Of a stretch of 64,000 nucleotides of DNA, positions 25,143 to 34,294 are shown piece after piece. Numbering within the stretch: position 1 is the first letter of the stretch; every line of letters begins with the position of its first letter. The translations under genes and the position numbers were made by a program. The DNA comes from an uncultured Bacteroidales bacterium (lineage in GTDB: Bacteria; Bacteroidota; Bacteroidia; Bacteroidales; Bacteroidaceae): NCBI GenBank assembly GCA_902788865.1, contig CADALZ010000005.1, positions 1 through 64,000 on the forward strand. The letters are read 5' to 3'. The notes below the pieces were generated by a model, which had not been told where the DNA came from, ran no database searches, and saw nothing but the letters and a program-made list of their open reading frames with translations.

Positions 25143-26134
25143 AATGCATTAAATTTACATTAGTTTTAGTCCTAAGTTTTTTATCTTTGGCTGTCCAAGC
25201 TCAGTTAGAGCAGACGAAAGTTACCATTAGCGACGGGATTTCCAATCAGCAGTTGAGAACTACTATTGAGGATAACTTATCGCATTTTTTAGTTGCGATA
25301 AACAATGCTGTTATTACAGGGAAATCGCCAGCTATGAATAAGGAGATGGATAATAGTGCAAAGAAGTATCTGCAGGAAATGTGGAAGTCCAGTCCGATGT
25401 CTTGTCCTGTATCAATGATAGAAGAAATCTGTTTAGAGACCCCTAATGGATATCAGGTCAGAAATATTCCTGTCATCATGATGGAGGCCCAAGAGGGGGA
25501 ACAAGAGCAGGAATTGGTCATTGACTTCAATCGTGCGGGCATAATCACGGGTGTGTCTGTGGCTATCGAGCAGAATAAATATAAAGAGATTATGGCCGAG
25601 CATGAGTCTGTTCAAGACCTAGCCAGAAGGCAAGTGATAGTGGATTTTGTGGAGAACTATAGAACATCCTACAATAGAAAAGACCTTAAGTACATACAAT
25701 CAGTATTTAGTGATAATGCATTGATTATTACTGGAAAAGTGATCCGCGAGAAACCAAAATCCGATTATGCTTTACGTTCGCTTAGTCAAGAGAGAATAGT
25801 ATATCAGAAGCGTACAAAGAAAGAATATATAGATAATCTGAAAAGGGTTTTCTCTTCTAATAAATACATCAACGTATTGTTTGATGAAGTAGAAGTTATT
25901 CAACACCCTAAGCATCCTGATATCTATGGTGTGACCTTGAAACAAGAATGGAATGCAGACCGTTATCATGATGTGGGTTTTGTCTTTCTGATGATTGACT
26001 TCCAAGACGAGATGAATCCTTTGATCCAGGTTCGCACTTGGCAGCCAGAAAAATTGGAAGGGCGTGTATTACAACACGATGAAATCTTCGACTTGGGAGA
26101 TTTTGATATTGTCCGCTCATTGTTAGATGATTAA
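25139..26134 (+). CDS. Exported protein with an NTF2/SnoaL-like region
   Basis: 331 residues with a signal peptide ending at AVQA-QLEQ (residues about 1-21). From about residue 165, VDFVENYRTSYNRKDLKYIQSVFSD and the following segment look like an NTF2/SnoaL-like fold (helix, then INVLFDEVEVIQHP and GVTLKQEWNADRYHDVGFVFLMID strands). No catalytic residues can be assigned. It is translationally coupled to the preceding gene and 20 bases before the TPR/beta-barrel gene. Confidence 0.65.
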   Translation: MKCIKFTLVLVLSFLSLAVQAQLEQTKVTISDGISNQQLRTTIEDNLSHFLVAINNAVITGKSPAMNKEMDNSAKKYLQEMWKSSPMSCPVSMIEEICLETPNGYQVRNIPVIMMEAQEGEQEQELVIDFNRAGIITGVSVAIEQNKYKEIMAEHESVQDLARRQVIVDFVENYRTSYNRKDLKYIQSVFSDNALIITGKVIREKPKSDYALRSLSQERIVYQKRTKKEYIDNLKRVFSSNKYINVLFDEVEVIQHPKHPDIYGVTLKQEWNADRYHDVGFVFLMIDFQDEMNPLIQVRTWQPEKLEGRVLQHDEIFDLGDFDIVRSLLDD

Positions 26135-26154
26135 CTAAATTATTGTTTGATAAT

Positions 26155-27522
26155 ATGAAAAAGATACTATTGTCAGTGCTGTTGTTTTTTGCCATTACCA
26201 GCACTTATGCACAGCGAAATCTTGAAATCAGAGATGTTTCTACAGAGTTGAACGTTTTTTCTGGTAAGGATACAGAAGCAGGTATGGTCATTTCATGTCC
26301 GATGAACATAGAGCTAACATTCGAATCTACGCATGATAAGGTCGTTGATGTGTTCAATCAGGAGCAGAAAGGTGAAGAGAACTATTACTATCTGAGATTC
26401 AATACTGGGAGGAGGTACAGTGGCAGAAAGCTTACTATGAGAGCCAATGACTTTAATCCAATTACTATTGATGCAGATCTCAGTCCAAAGGAACTGAAGC
26501 AGTATAAATTGTTGGATCCCGATGCTGAGTTTGTTTACGGGTGCTATTACGAATATCGTAAGCGCGGTACAGAGTTTTTCCAGCAAGCGATGTATATAGA
26601 GGCTCGTGAACAATACAGTGTGGCTAAAGAATGTTCTGACTGTCCATCTGATTCTAATATTGAAGAACTTATCAGCAATATTGATTCAATCATGGTTTAT
26701 CAGGCAAATGCAGAAGATGCTTACAAAACGCTGAACTATCAAAAAGCCAGTGAACTCTACGCGAAGATCCTGACACTAAACCCAACAGATACCAATGCTT
26801 CCGAGAAACGATACACCAGTAGCCGTCTGTATGACGCAGATTGCAATAAATATTATGATGCAGCTGAGCTATATATGGAGAATGGTGAATATGATAAAGC
26901 TCTTGAACTCTATCAAAGAGTTGTAAATGAAAATTGCGGAAGTGCTGTAGCTGCAAGTGAGAAAGCAAGACAAATTCAGGTTTTGCTCCAAAATCGCAAG
27001 CAAAAAGCGAGGGTGGTAGCTTACGAATACAGCAAAAGTGCTCCTATAGGTATCACGACAGGTTCTTATAAGAGTCGTAAGGTCGGCGGTTATTTCAGTT
27101 TCAGTTTGCATCCTGACGCATTCAAACTAATCCAAAATGATTATGATAAAGCTGAAAAAGCAGAAATGAATATGTCCTTTGGTTGGACGTTATGCCCCGT
27201 AAAAGAAGCCCCCGTATGGCTGTTCTTTGGTCCTGGATTCACCTTGTTAGGAAGATATGAAAACACTAAGGGTGATGGAAGTATCTATATCCCATATTCC
27301 TATAAACCAGGGGCAACTCCTGAAGAAATAGCAGCAGGAAAAGTTGTTGATGAACCTTCTCTGAAGATTCACGGAGCTATTTCTCCTGAGATAGGTTTGC
27401 TGGGCAAAATAGGACCTGTGGTATTGCGCTACACCTTCCAATACAGATTCCCATTGTCAAAAGATGACAAAGAGCTGATAAATAAGACAAGACATGTATT
27501 TGGTATAGGATTATGCTTCTAG
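26155..27522 (+). CDS. Exported TPR protein with C-terminal beta-barrel-like region
   Basis: 455 residues from the ATG at 26155 (MKKILLSVLLFFAITSTYA, signal peptide). The N-terminal beta domain is followed by TPR-like helices (AYKTLNYQKASELYAKILTL; YMENGEYDKALELYQRVVNE) at about residues 185-285. The last 130 residues alternate amphipathic strands (YFSFSLHPDAF, MSFGWTLCPV, WLFFGPGFTLLG, VVLRYTFQYRF) and end in GIGLCF with terminal Phe, a pattern of outer-membrane barrels. Outer-membrane placement is therefore inferred. Confidence 0.65.
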   Translation: MKKILLSVLLFFAITSTYAQRNLEIRDVSTELNVFSGKDTEAGMVISCPMNIELTFESTHDKVVDVFNQEQKGEENYYYLRFNTGRRYSGRKLTMRANDFNPITIDADLSPKELKQYKLLDPDAEFVYGCYYEYRKRGTEFFQQAMYIEAREQYSVAKECSDCPSDSNIEELISNIDSIMVYQANAEDAYKTLNYQKASELYAKILTLNPTDTNASEKRYTSSRLYDADCNKYYDAAELYMENGEYDKALELYQRVVNENCGSAVAASEKARQIQVLLQNRKQKARVVAYEYSKSAPIGITTGSYKSRKVGGYFSFSLHPDAFKLIQNDYDKAEKAEMNMSFGWTLCPVKEAPVWLFFGPGFTLLGRYENTKGDGSIYIPYSYKPGATPEEIAAGKVVDEPSLKIHGAISPEIGLLGKIGPVVLRYTFQYRFPLSKDDKELINKTRHVFGIGLCF

Positions 27523-27540
27523 GTTCAGTAAAGTAATAAT

Positions 27541-30500
27541 ATGAGGAGATTATTCCAAATATTGTTTGGGTGTATATTATTTATCATTGTAGGGTTAGGG
27601 GGAAGTGCCCTGACCCTACACTATTATATCTTGCCATCTCCTACACTTCGTAACCAAATTGTAGAATATGTAAATAAAGAGACAAACATTAAGATAACAT
27701 GTGACGACATTAAGCTGAACTACATTGACGCATGGCCATTCGTAAGCATAGAGTTTAAAGACCTCCAACTAGATGTGCCGTCAGAGACTGATAGCACAGT
27801 CATAGCAGCCTCTGCCTATATACAATACCTTTCAGGGCAGATCCAGCTTATGAAGTTTATTATGGATAAAGAGCTGCATTTCAACAGCATCACTATAGAC
27901 AGTACTAATATCGTTGTCTCTTCAGAAGCGGAATTCCCCAGTTTACTTAAGACAAACAATTATAATCAGCTTCAAAACCCTCTGTTAAGTATTAAGAAAG
28001 CCATTCTTTCAAGAATAAACATAAGTGTCTCAGATTCAATTAAGAAATCCTATTCCTATTTATCTGATCTTTCCGCCGATTTAAGGATAAAGAAAAGGGA
28101 TATTACGACATTAGAATTCAATTCTTTTCATTCTAGAATATCCCACCAACAAGCAGACTTACTATTCCCCATATCTGCTGATATTTCGTGGGAGGGAAAC
28201 TGTCTTACCAAGGACGACTTCAACACTCTGGAATTTGAGGGAATGAAATTGCTGCTCAATCAATTTCCATTAGAACTGGATGGCATCCTGTCAAATCTCC
28301 AGGGAGATGAAAAACCAAAGATTGATGCTGATTTTGTGTTACATGCATCAGACCTTAAAGAATTGCAAGAGGCACTCCCATTTGAGATTCTCCAAAATAA
28401 GGACGACTATATTTTGTCAGGTGCCACTTCTCTGGCAGGTCATATCAATGGATATTTGGCCCAAGGTTCCATTCCTTCGATGTCGATAAAGGGGAGTGTC
28501 AGAGACGGTAGTTTGTATCGCCGAGGCATCAAGCAAGGTTTTGAAACTATCAATCTTAACTTAAACCTCAGATATATAGACGAACAGCCAGACTCATGTT
28601 ATCTGAGTTTTGAGAATGTGAAACTACGAGGCCTCAATAGTGATTTCCAGTTAAACGGACAAATAAACAACTTGAAAGAGAGTCCTTTTATTTATGGCGA
28701 ATTAAGGGGCAATATAGATTTCTCTCGTATAGGTGAAGAATTTATCCCTTCTGACAAGATGCTTCTGCAAGGGGAAATAGATTCTAATCTCTCATTCTCT
28801 TTCAATTTAAAGGATTTGATGGAACTGAACTTCAGTAGGATCTGGCTGGATGGAATAGTTTCATCAAACCATGTGCATATAGCTAGTCCTGAGAAGGGAG
28901 TAGAAGCTTATATCTCTGGATTATCAGGTACCGTGGGATACAAAAAGAATCAAAGTGACTTTATTGCTCAGGATGAGGTACTTAATGGCGTTTTCTCTTT
29001 AGACTCCATGCGACTTATTTATGGAGATGACTTATTCTTGAATGTCTCTAGGCTTCATTTTCGCTCAAACACGACCTTACAATCTGATAGCACCTCAGTC
29101 ACACCTCTGACTACTCATGCAGATTGTAAGATCTTCAATTTGAGGTATAATGATCATCAGTGGCTTAAAGCAGATGACATTGAATTCCATGGGGGATATA
29201 AACCTTCATTTAATCCTCAGAAGAAGCTGGATGGCGCGATTGTCTTTAGGTCTCATAACATCAAATATCTAGATTTGGAATCAGAAGATGCTTTTGTCAT
29301 GGACGATTTTGACCTGGTTATGGAGGGTAAATTAAGTAAGAATGCAACGGATTGGCAGAATCTAAAATCTTGGGAGATCAAGGGAATGTTGAATGCCAAT
29401 CAGTCGAAGCTTTATTTCTCAGATTTTCCAGAACTTGTCAATGCATCAAGTTTTCATATGGGGTTCCAAAATAACTTATTGCTACTCAATAAAATCAATG
29501 CTCGGATAGGAGAATCTGATATATCTATTTCGGGACATATAAATACAAAAAGGGATTCTTTATCCAACAGAAGCCAAATTCGCGGAAGTTTAAATATCTT
29601 TTCAGACAATCTTAATTATAATGAACTAAGACAAATATATCTGTATAGTGAGGCCCATAACCATAGTTCTCGGAAGGATGATGTGACGATTGACAATATG
29701 GAAGAATACATGATGAATCGTAAGAATGATGTGAGTATTGAAGAGCATCCTATCTATATTCCAAATACTATACAGATGGATTTATCCATAATGGCTAATA
29801 ATCTTCAGATTGAAGAGATGGTGATGCAAGATGTAAATTGGTCGATCAATCTGTTGGGTGGGCAGGCCGCCTCAAAAATGAATGCCAGGACCAATATGGG
29901 AACAGCAGCCATTGAGATGCTATACAATCCAAAAGACAAACATCATGTGAAAGCGGTAGTTGACATGAATTTGCAGAGCGTTATTGTATCACAGATATAT
30001 AATGCCATACCAGCTATTGGAGTGATGTTTCCTATGATAAAGACTATGGATGGGGTCGTTGACTGCAAACTGAGCATGGAGAGTGAAATCTCTAATCAGA
30101 TGGAGCCCATCCTCTCTACTGCTACGGCTGTATGCTCTCTGAAAGGACAGAATCTTATCCTATTCGATACTCAAACTTATAAGGCTATTGCAGAAAAGTT
30201 AATGTTCAAAAATAAAGAACAGAATGTCATCGATTATCTTTCAGCAGACCTTATTTTGCAGAATAATCAGGTAGAAGTCTTGCCTTTTATGCTAGAGTGG
30301 GATAGATATGTCGCTGTTGTAGGTGGTACTCAGTCTACTAATTTCGACTATAACCTTCATATAGACTTGATAAAGTCTCCAGTCCCCATTAAGTTTGGTT
30401 TGGACGTTACTGGTAAAAAGGATAATTTAAGTTACAAGACTAATCTGAGAAGGAAGTATAAAGATTTATACCAAGACGGGAGGGTTATCTATGAACAATC

Positions 30501-30564
30501 TTCAAATGACAAGCTGACTGCTATTAAGAATATGCTTACTATGAGGCTGCGACATTCTAATTGA
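27541..30564 (+). CDS. AsmA-family protein
   Basis: 1007 residues with one N-terminal membrane segment (FQILFGCILFIIVGLGGSAL) and then the AsmA-type region (SPTLRNQIVEYVNKETNIKITCDDIKLNYIDAWP). The long beta-rich body and a C-terminal AsmA_2-like part (TYKAIAEKLMFKN, SPVPIKFGLDVTGKKDNLSY) suggest a bridge-like periplasmic protein. Family members (AsmA, TamB, YhdP) are implicated in lipid transport between membranes. It is the last gene of the AT-rich exported-protein cluster, 18 bases after the TPR/barrel gene. Confidence 0.8.
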   Translation: MRRLFQILFGCILFIIVGLGGSALTLHYYILPSPTLRNQIVEYVNKETNIKITCDDIKLNYIDAWPFVSIEFKDLQLDVPSETDSTVIAASAYIQYLSGQIQLMKFIMDKELHFNSITIDSTNIVVSSEAEFPSLLKTNNYNQLQNPLLSIKKAILSRINISVSDSIKKSYSYLSDLSADLRIKKRDITTLEFNSFHSRISHQQADLLFPISADISWEGNCLTKDDFNTLEFEGMKLLLNQFPLELDGILSNLQGDEKPKIDADFVLHASDLKELQEALPFEILQNKDDYILSGATSLAGHINGYLAQGSIPSMSIKGSVRDGSLYRRGIKQGFETINLNLNLRYIDEQPDSCYLSFENVKLRGLNSDFQLNGQINNLKESPFIYGELRGNIDFSRIGEEFIPSDKMLLQGEIDSNLSFSFNLKDLMELNFSRIWLDGIVSSNHVHIASPEKGVEAYISGLSGTVGYKKNQSDFIAQDEVLNGVFSLDSMRLIYGDDLFLNVSRLHFRSNTTLQSDSTSVTPLTTHADCKIFNLRYNDHQWLKADDIEFHGGYKPSFNPQKKLDGAIVFRSHNIKYLDLESEDAFVMDDFDLVMEGKLSKNATDWQNLKSWEIKGMLNANQSKLYFSDFPELVNASSFHMGFQNNLLLLNKINARIGESDISISGHINTKRDSLSNRSQIRGSLNIFSDNLNYNELRQIYLYSEAHNHSSRKDDVTIDNMEEYMMNRKNDVSIEEHPIYIPNTIQMDLSIMANNLQIEEMVMQDVNWSINLLGGQAASKMNARTNMGTAAIEMLYNPKDKHHVKAVVDMNLQSVIVSQIYNAIPAIGVMFPMIKTMDGVVDCKLSMESEISNQMEPILSTATAVCSLKGQNLILFDTQTYKAIAEKLMFKNKEQNVIDYLSADLILQNNQVEVLPFMLEWDRYVAVVGGTQSTNFDYNLHIDLIKSPVPIKFGLDVTGKKDNLSYKTNLRRKYKDLYQDGRVIYEQSSNDKLTAIKNMLTMRLRHSN

Positions 30565-30935
30565 GTAGCAGAGGCGATAAGTGTAATTTAGTTTTTTTTA
30601 GACAAGATTTGCCCAAATTACGCGAAGACGGTGGTCAGTCTTTTACTCTTAACGGGGTAATTAAAAGAGGCATTATATGCAATTACAGATGTCGTGAGAC
30701 CTTGAGACCAGTAAAGTAATTCTTCCTCCTATGTGGCTCCTATGTTCCTTCGTTGTGACTCCGCTTTTTTGTTGCAGAATAACGGTGTTGCACAGGAGGA
30801 GTATAGGGGATTGAATCTATGATTATTACACGAGAAGAAGTGATGAGAAACGTAATTATTTTTTTTCGGTAATTTTTTTTCGGTAAAATTTTGCGTGGAT
30901 GAAGAAAGTCGCTATTTTTGCGAAAAAGTAAGCTT
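30565..30935. other. Intergenic region with a repeat arm and promoter
   Basis: No gene seen. CGTGAGACCTTGAGACC at 30693-30709 matches the octamer array at 32087-32118 in inverted orientation on the other side of the ATPase gene. A direct repeat of about 14 bases (T-run followed by CGGTAA) lies at 30858-30888. TATTTTTG at 30913-30920 fits the -7 consensus for the ATPase gene. Confidence 0.6.
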
Positions 30936-32078
30936 ATGACAAGAACTATCAATCCTTTTGTAGTTACAGGTAAGATCCCGACGGCCTATTTTTGTGACAG
31001 GGTAGAGGAATCAAAGGTGTTGCTAAATGCACTGACTAATCAGATGAATGTGGTGCTGACGGCAGAAAGACGTATGGGGAAAACGTCTTTGGTGGATTTC
31101 GTGTTCGATAAGCCAGAGATTAAAACAGAATATGTCACTATTGCTGTAGATATATTGCATACTACGACTTTCAAAGAGTTTATTCTGGCATTTGGCAGTG
31201 CTGTGTTTGATAGGTTGGCTACTCGAAGTGACAAGCTGATGCGTCTATTTGCATCCACACTGCGCTCCTTAAGTGCCAGCTTCGGCTATGATCCTGTGCA
31301 AAACTCACCCACATTTGATTTGAAGATTGGTGACATCGTCAATCCTGCTTACTCTTTAGGAGAGATTTTTCAGTATTTAGAAAATGCAGACACACATTGT
31401 CTGATTATTATAGACGAATTTCAGCAAGTGACTAAATATCCAGAAAAGAATGTAGAGGCATTGCTGCGCACGCACATCCAAAAACTGCAAAATGCCAACT
31501 TCGTCTTTTCAGGAAGTCAGCGAAGGATTATGGAAGAGATGTTCTTCTCGAACAAGCGACCTTTCTATCAGAGTGCAAAGTCTATAAGGCTTGAGCCTAT
31601 AGAGAAAGCGGTCTATTGTGATTTTGCCATCTCCCTGTTCAAACAGGGGGCAAAGAATCTTACGGCTGATGCTTTCGAATACGTTTATGATATATTCCAT
31701 GGGGTAACACTTTATGTGCAACGTATCATGAAGGATGCGTATGCTGAAACTCCTAAGGGAGCTACTTGTGATAAGGAATTGGTGAAAGAGCTTGTGGAAC
31801 GCTATATCGCAGAGAATGACGAACGGCTTCGAGAGCAGATGGCGTTTATCTCTGAGGCTCAAAAAGAGCTGCTTTATGCCATTCATGCAGAGGGTAAGGT
31901 GAAGAGCATTACGTCTGCAGCCTTCATAAAAAAGCATCGCCTTAAATCGGCCAGCTCATCACAAAGTGCAGCCCTGAAACTGTTGGAGTATGATTTCATC
32001 ACCCGTAAAGAACAAATATATAGCATTTCTGACCCTCTGCTTGATCTTTGGCTAAGCAGAATGAATCTTCAGCCTTAA
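30936..32078 (+). CDS. Second AAA ATPase (Arch_ATPase type)
   Basis: 380 residues from the ATG at 30936, chosen because a -7 element (30913-30920) lies just upstream and the longer frame begins with TTG inside it. Walker A TAERRMGKTSLV is at about residues 42-53 and Walker B CLIIIDEFQQV near 155. SGSQRRIMEEMF is sensor-like, and a C-terminal winged helix follows. Unlike the ATPase at 19943 it lacks the DUF234 nuclease-like domain. The family is widespread in Bacteroidales, often with unknown function. The gene is bracketed by inverted GAGACC repeat units. Confidence 0.8.
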   Translation: MTRTINPFVVTGKIPTAYFCDRVEESKVLLNALTNQMNVVLTAERRMGKTSLVDFVFDKPEIKTEYVTIAVDILHTTTFKEFILAFGSAVFDRLATRSDKLMRLFASTLRSLSASFGYDPVQNSPTFDLKIGDIVNPAYSLGEIFQYLENADTHCLIIIDEFQQVTKYPEKNVEALLRTHIQKLQNANFVFSGSQRRIMEEMFFSNKRPFYQSAKSIRLEPIEKAVYCDFAISLFKQGAKNLTADAFEYVYDIFHGVTLYVQRIMKDAYAETPKGATCDKELVKELVERYIAENDERLREQMAFISEAQKELLYAIHAEGKVKSITSAAFIKKHRLKSASSSQSAALKLLEYDFITRKEQIYSISDPLLDLWLSRMNLQP

Positions 32079-32086
32079 ATACCACT

Positions 32087-32118
32087 TGATCTCACAGTCT
32101 CACGGTCTCATGGTCTCA
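32087..32118 (-). repeat. TGAGACCN octamer array containing the nucleoside hydrolase stop
   Basis: Four 8-base units (minus strand TGAGACCA, TGAGACCG, TGAGACTG, TGAGATCA). The TGA of the first unit is the stop codon of the nucleoside hydrolase gene (32118-32116). The array fills the 37-base gap between two convergent genes. Confidence 0.9.
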
Positions 32119-33153
32119 TCGTTTGGCTGGCCTTGTGGTAAGTTGGTTGATGCGGTAAAGGGCAGCGGAGGCTTGCTCGGCAGTCATGCTGAGGTAGGCA
32201 CGTAGGCCGCCAGTGCGGGGAGTGAAGGTGGTGTAGCCTTCGTCATCTACGTGGACATCGCCCCAAGGGCTGAGGGTGAAGTATGTCTCTGAAGGCTCCA
32301 CGGCATAGAGGGTGGCTATGGCATCCCAGATCTCACAGTCGTATGGCATGGCTTGATAGTGCTCATAGGCTTCCTTCAAAGGATGATGGTTTGCCCAAAG
32401 CAGTCCTTGCTCCACGGTAGTGGCTTGGTATTTCACCTGTACTCCCACCTCGAAAGGCGTATAGACAATAGGGGAGGGCCATTCACGCGCAATGGCTTGG
32501 GCAGAAGGAATGTCTTTCACCACGTTGTATTCGGCAATGGGGTAGGCCCCGAAGCTGCCCGCCATCATAGAGAGCAGGCGCACCTTCTGGCGGATAAGCT
32601 CTTTGCCCGTCAGTGCAGAAATGCTATCAGCCCCAGAACGAAGCAGATTGATGAGGTTGACAGAAAAACCTACAGAAACGAGAATCACAGAACTATCGGG
32701 CTGTGCAGCCAATGTTTTTCGGTAGAGGGCCACGGCATCTGGGATGCTGTCACTCTGGAAATTTGGACGCTGAAACAGAGGCAGGCCTTGATCATCTGTC
32801 ATTTGACAAACGGTTTCCGCATAGTTGGGGGCATCAAAATTGCTGCTGATGCCTTGCCTTGCTTGTCCGATGGGAATGTCGGGATAGCCATACCAATGGT
32901 TGGTAAGGTGCAGAAACGCTGCCGCATAAGGGCTGTCGGTATTGACACACTCTGCCGCCAACGTGATCTGACAATCGTCCACATACTTATAGAGCATGTC
33001 GAGTGCCACCACATCATCGATATAGTTGCCAATATCGGTCTCAAGAATCACAGAAGGCAGTGGCTGCTCCTCTGGAGAGGAACAGCCTGCTGCCATCAGA
33101 CACAGTGTGAATGCTGCGCCAAAGAGATATTTTCCAAAAGTTTGTTTCATCAA
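32116..33153 (-). CDS. Nucleoside hydrolase lipoprotein (IUNH family)
   Basis: 345 residues with a lipobox (LMAAGC, lipidated Cys near residue 24) and the inosine-uridine hydrolase signature ILETDIGNYIDDVVALDML, in which the usual DTDxGxDD is ETDIGNYIDD; the two conserved Asp residues remain. These enzymes cleave N-ribosides to base and ribose with a bound calcium. The gene is 3 bases after the esterase gene on the same strand. An extracytoplasmic IUNH homologue may act on a compound other than nucleosides. Confidence 0.8.
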   Translation of the reverse strand: MMKQTFGKYLFGAAFTLCLMAAGCSSPEEQPLPSVILETDIGNYIDDVVALDMLYKYVDDCQITLAAECVNTDSPYAAAFLHLTNHWYGYPDIPIGQARQGISSNFDAPNYAETVCQMTDDQGLPLFQRPNFQSDSIPDAVALYRKTLAAQPDSSVILVSVGFSVNLINLLRSGADSISALTGKELIRQKVRLLSMMAGSFGAYPIAEYNVVKDIPSAQAIAREWPSPIVYTPFEVGVQVKYQATTVEQGLLWANHHPLKEAYEHYQAMPYDCEIWDAIATLYAVEPSETYFTLSPWGDVHVDDEGYTTFTPRTGGLRAYLSMTAEQASAALYRINQLTTRPAKR

Positions 33154-33156
33154 GAT

Positions 33157-34242
33157 TTATCTGAAGCAAAGCGGAGCTAAGTCGCGCAGATTATGACGCC
33201 ATACATACCATGTATGACCGCCAGGCATCTCACTGTACTCATGCTTAATGCCGAACTTATCGAAAGAAGCACGCGTAGCGATGCAGTTCTTGTAGGCGAT
33301 ATCTTCCTCACCACCCATGAAGAACTTATAGACCTTGAATGCCTTGTTCATCTCAGCAGCATGCTCCTTGAGATAAGGCTCCCACTGGGCATAGAGGTCA
33401 GACCCCTCAAACCAACCTGTAGAGAGAGGGAAGACGTAAGCGAAGCTCTTATAGTGCAGCAGGGAAACATTCAATGTCTCCAAACCGCCCATAGACAGAC
33501 CTGCCAACGCACGATGCTGAGCATCGGCAATCACGCGGTAGTTGTTCTCGATGTATGGGATGAGATCGTTCATCATGTCATCAGTAAACTTGTCTGTATC
33601 TACGCTGCCATCAGGCATCACCACGATCATAGGCACGATCTTACCCTCGGCAAGCAGGTTGTCCATGATGAAGTTGGCACGCCCCACGTTAGGCCATGCA
33701 TAGTCGTTGTCGCCACCACCATGAATGAGGTAGAGCACAGGCAGTTTGTCGGTGCCCTTCTCATAGCCAGCAGGTGTCCAGATATGCGCACGGCGGGTAG
33801 TGTTGAACGTAGAAGACTTATAATAAATCTCTGCGGTAGCTCCGTGAGGCACATCCTTCATCTGCCAGAACGCATTGCCGGCAGGATCTACATCGACCAC
33901 AGGCTTCAGACTGCCTGCGAAGAGCGCTTTAGGATCATCTACCTGCATGCCATCTACCACGAAATTGTAGCGGAAAGCACCCACTTTATCGTTCTCTACC
34001 TTACCTTCCCACACGCCATTGGCTTGTTTGGTGAACGTAGTGGGTTTGCCCCAAGGCACGATATCGCCACTGACATTCACGCTCTTTGCATCGGGTGCAT
34101 AGAGGCGGAAAATCACGGTGTTATCAGGGTTGACAGTTACTGAATGCAATGTGTCATTAGGAGTAGGTGTGCGCTGGAACTGTGCGCTGACGCTGCCTGC
34201 CATCAGCAAGCAAGCGCCTAAAAGTAATGCTTTTGATTTCAT
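33157..34242 (-). CDS. Exported CE1-type esterase with N-terminal CBM48-like domain
   Basis: 361 residues. A signal peptide (MKSKALLLGACLLMAGSVSA) is followed by an immunoglobulin-like CBM48/early-set domain (VIFRLYAPDAKSVNVSGDIV) and an alpha/beta hydrolase of the enterochelin-esterase/feruloyl-esterase family. The nucleophile elbow GLSMGG and preceding PMIVVMPDG and LIHGGGDNDYAW (oxyanion region) are clear; the catalytic His is in MPGGHTWYVWR. It probably de-esterifies plant polysaccharides such as xylan. Promoter element TATATTTG at 34276-34269. Confidence 0.85.
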   Translation of the reverse strand: MKSKALLLGACLLMAGSVSAQFQRTPTPNDTLHSVTVNPDNTVIFRLYAPDAKSVNVSGDIVPWGKPTTFTKQANGVWEGKVENDKVGAFRYNFVVDGMQVDDPKALFAGSLKPVVDVDPAGNAFWQMKDVPHGATAEIYYKSSTFNTTRRAHIWTPAGYEKGTDKLPVLYLIHGGGDNDYAWPNVGRANFIMDNLLAEGKIVPMIVVMPDGSVDTDKFTDDMMNDLIPYIENNYRVIADAQHRALAGLSMGGLETLNVSLLHYKSFAYVFPLSTGWFEGSDLYAQWEPYLKEHAAEMNKAFKVYKFFMGGEEDIAYKNCIATRASFDKFGIKHEYSEMPGGHTWYVWRHNLRDLAPLCFR

Positions 34243-34268
34243 AATTGCTATCGATTAATTAATTTCTG

Positions 34269-34276
34269 CAAATATA
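34269..34276 (-). promoter_or_regulatory. -7 element of the esterase-nucleoside hydrolase operon
   Basis: CAAATATA on plus is TATATTTG on minus, 27 bases before the esterase ATG. Confidence 0.5.
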
Positions 34277-34294
34277 GTGATAATCTCTCATCTC

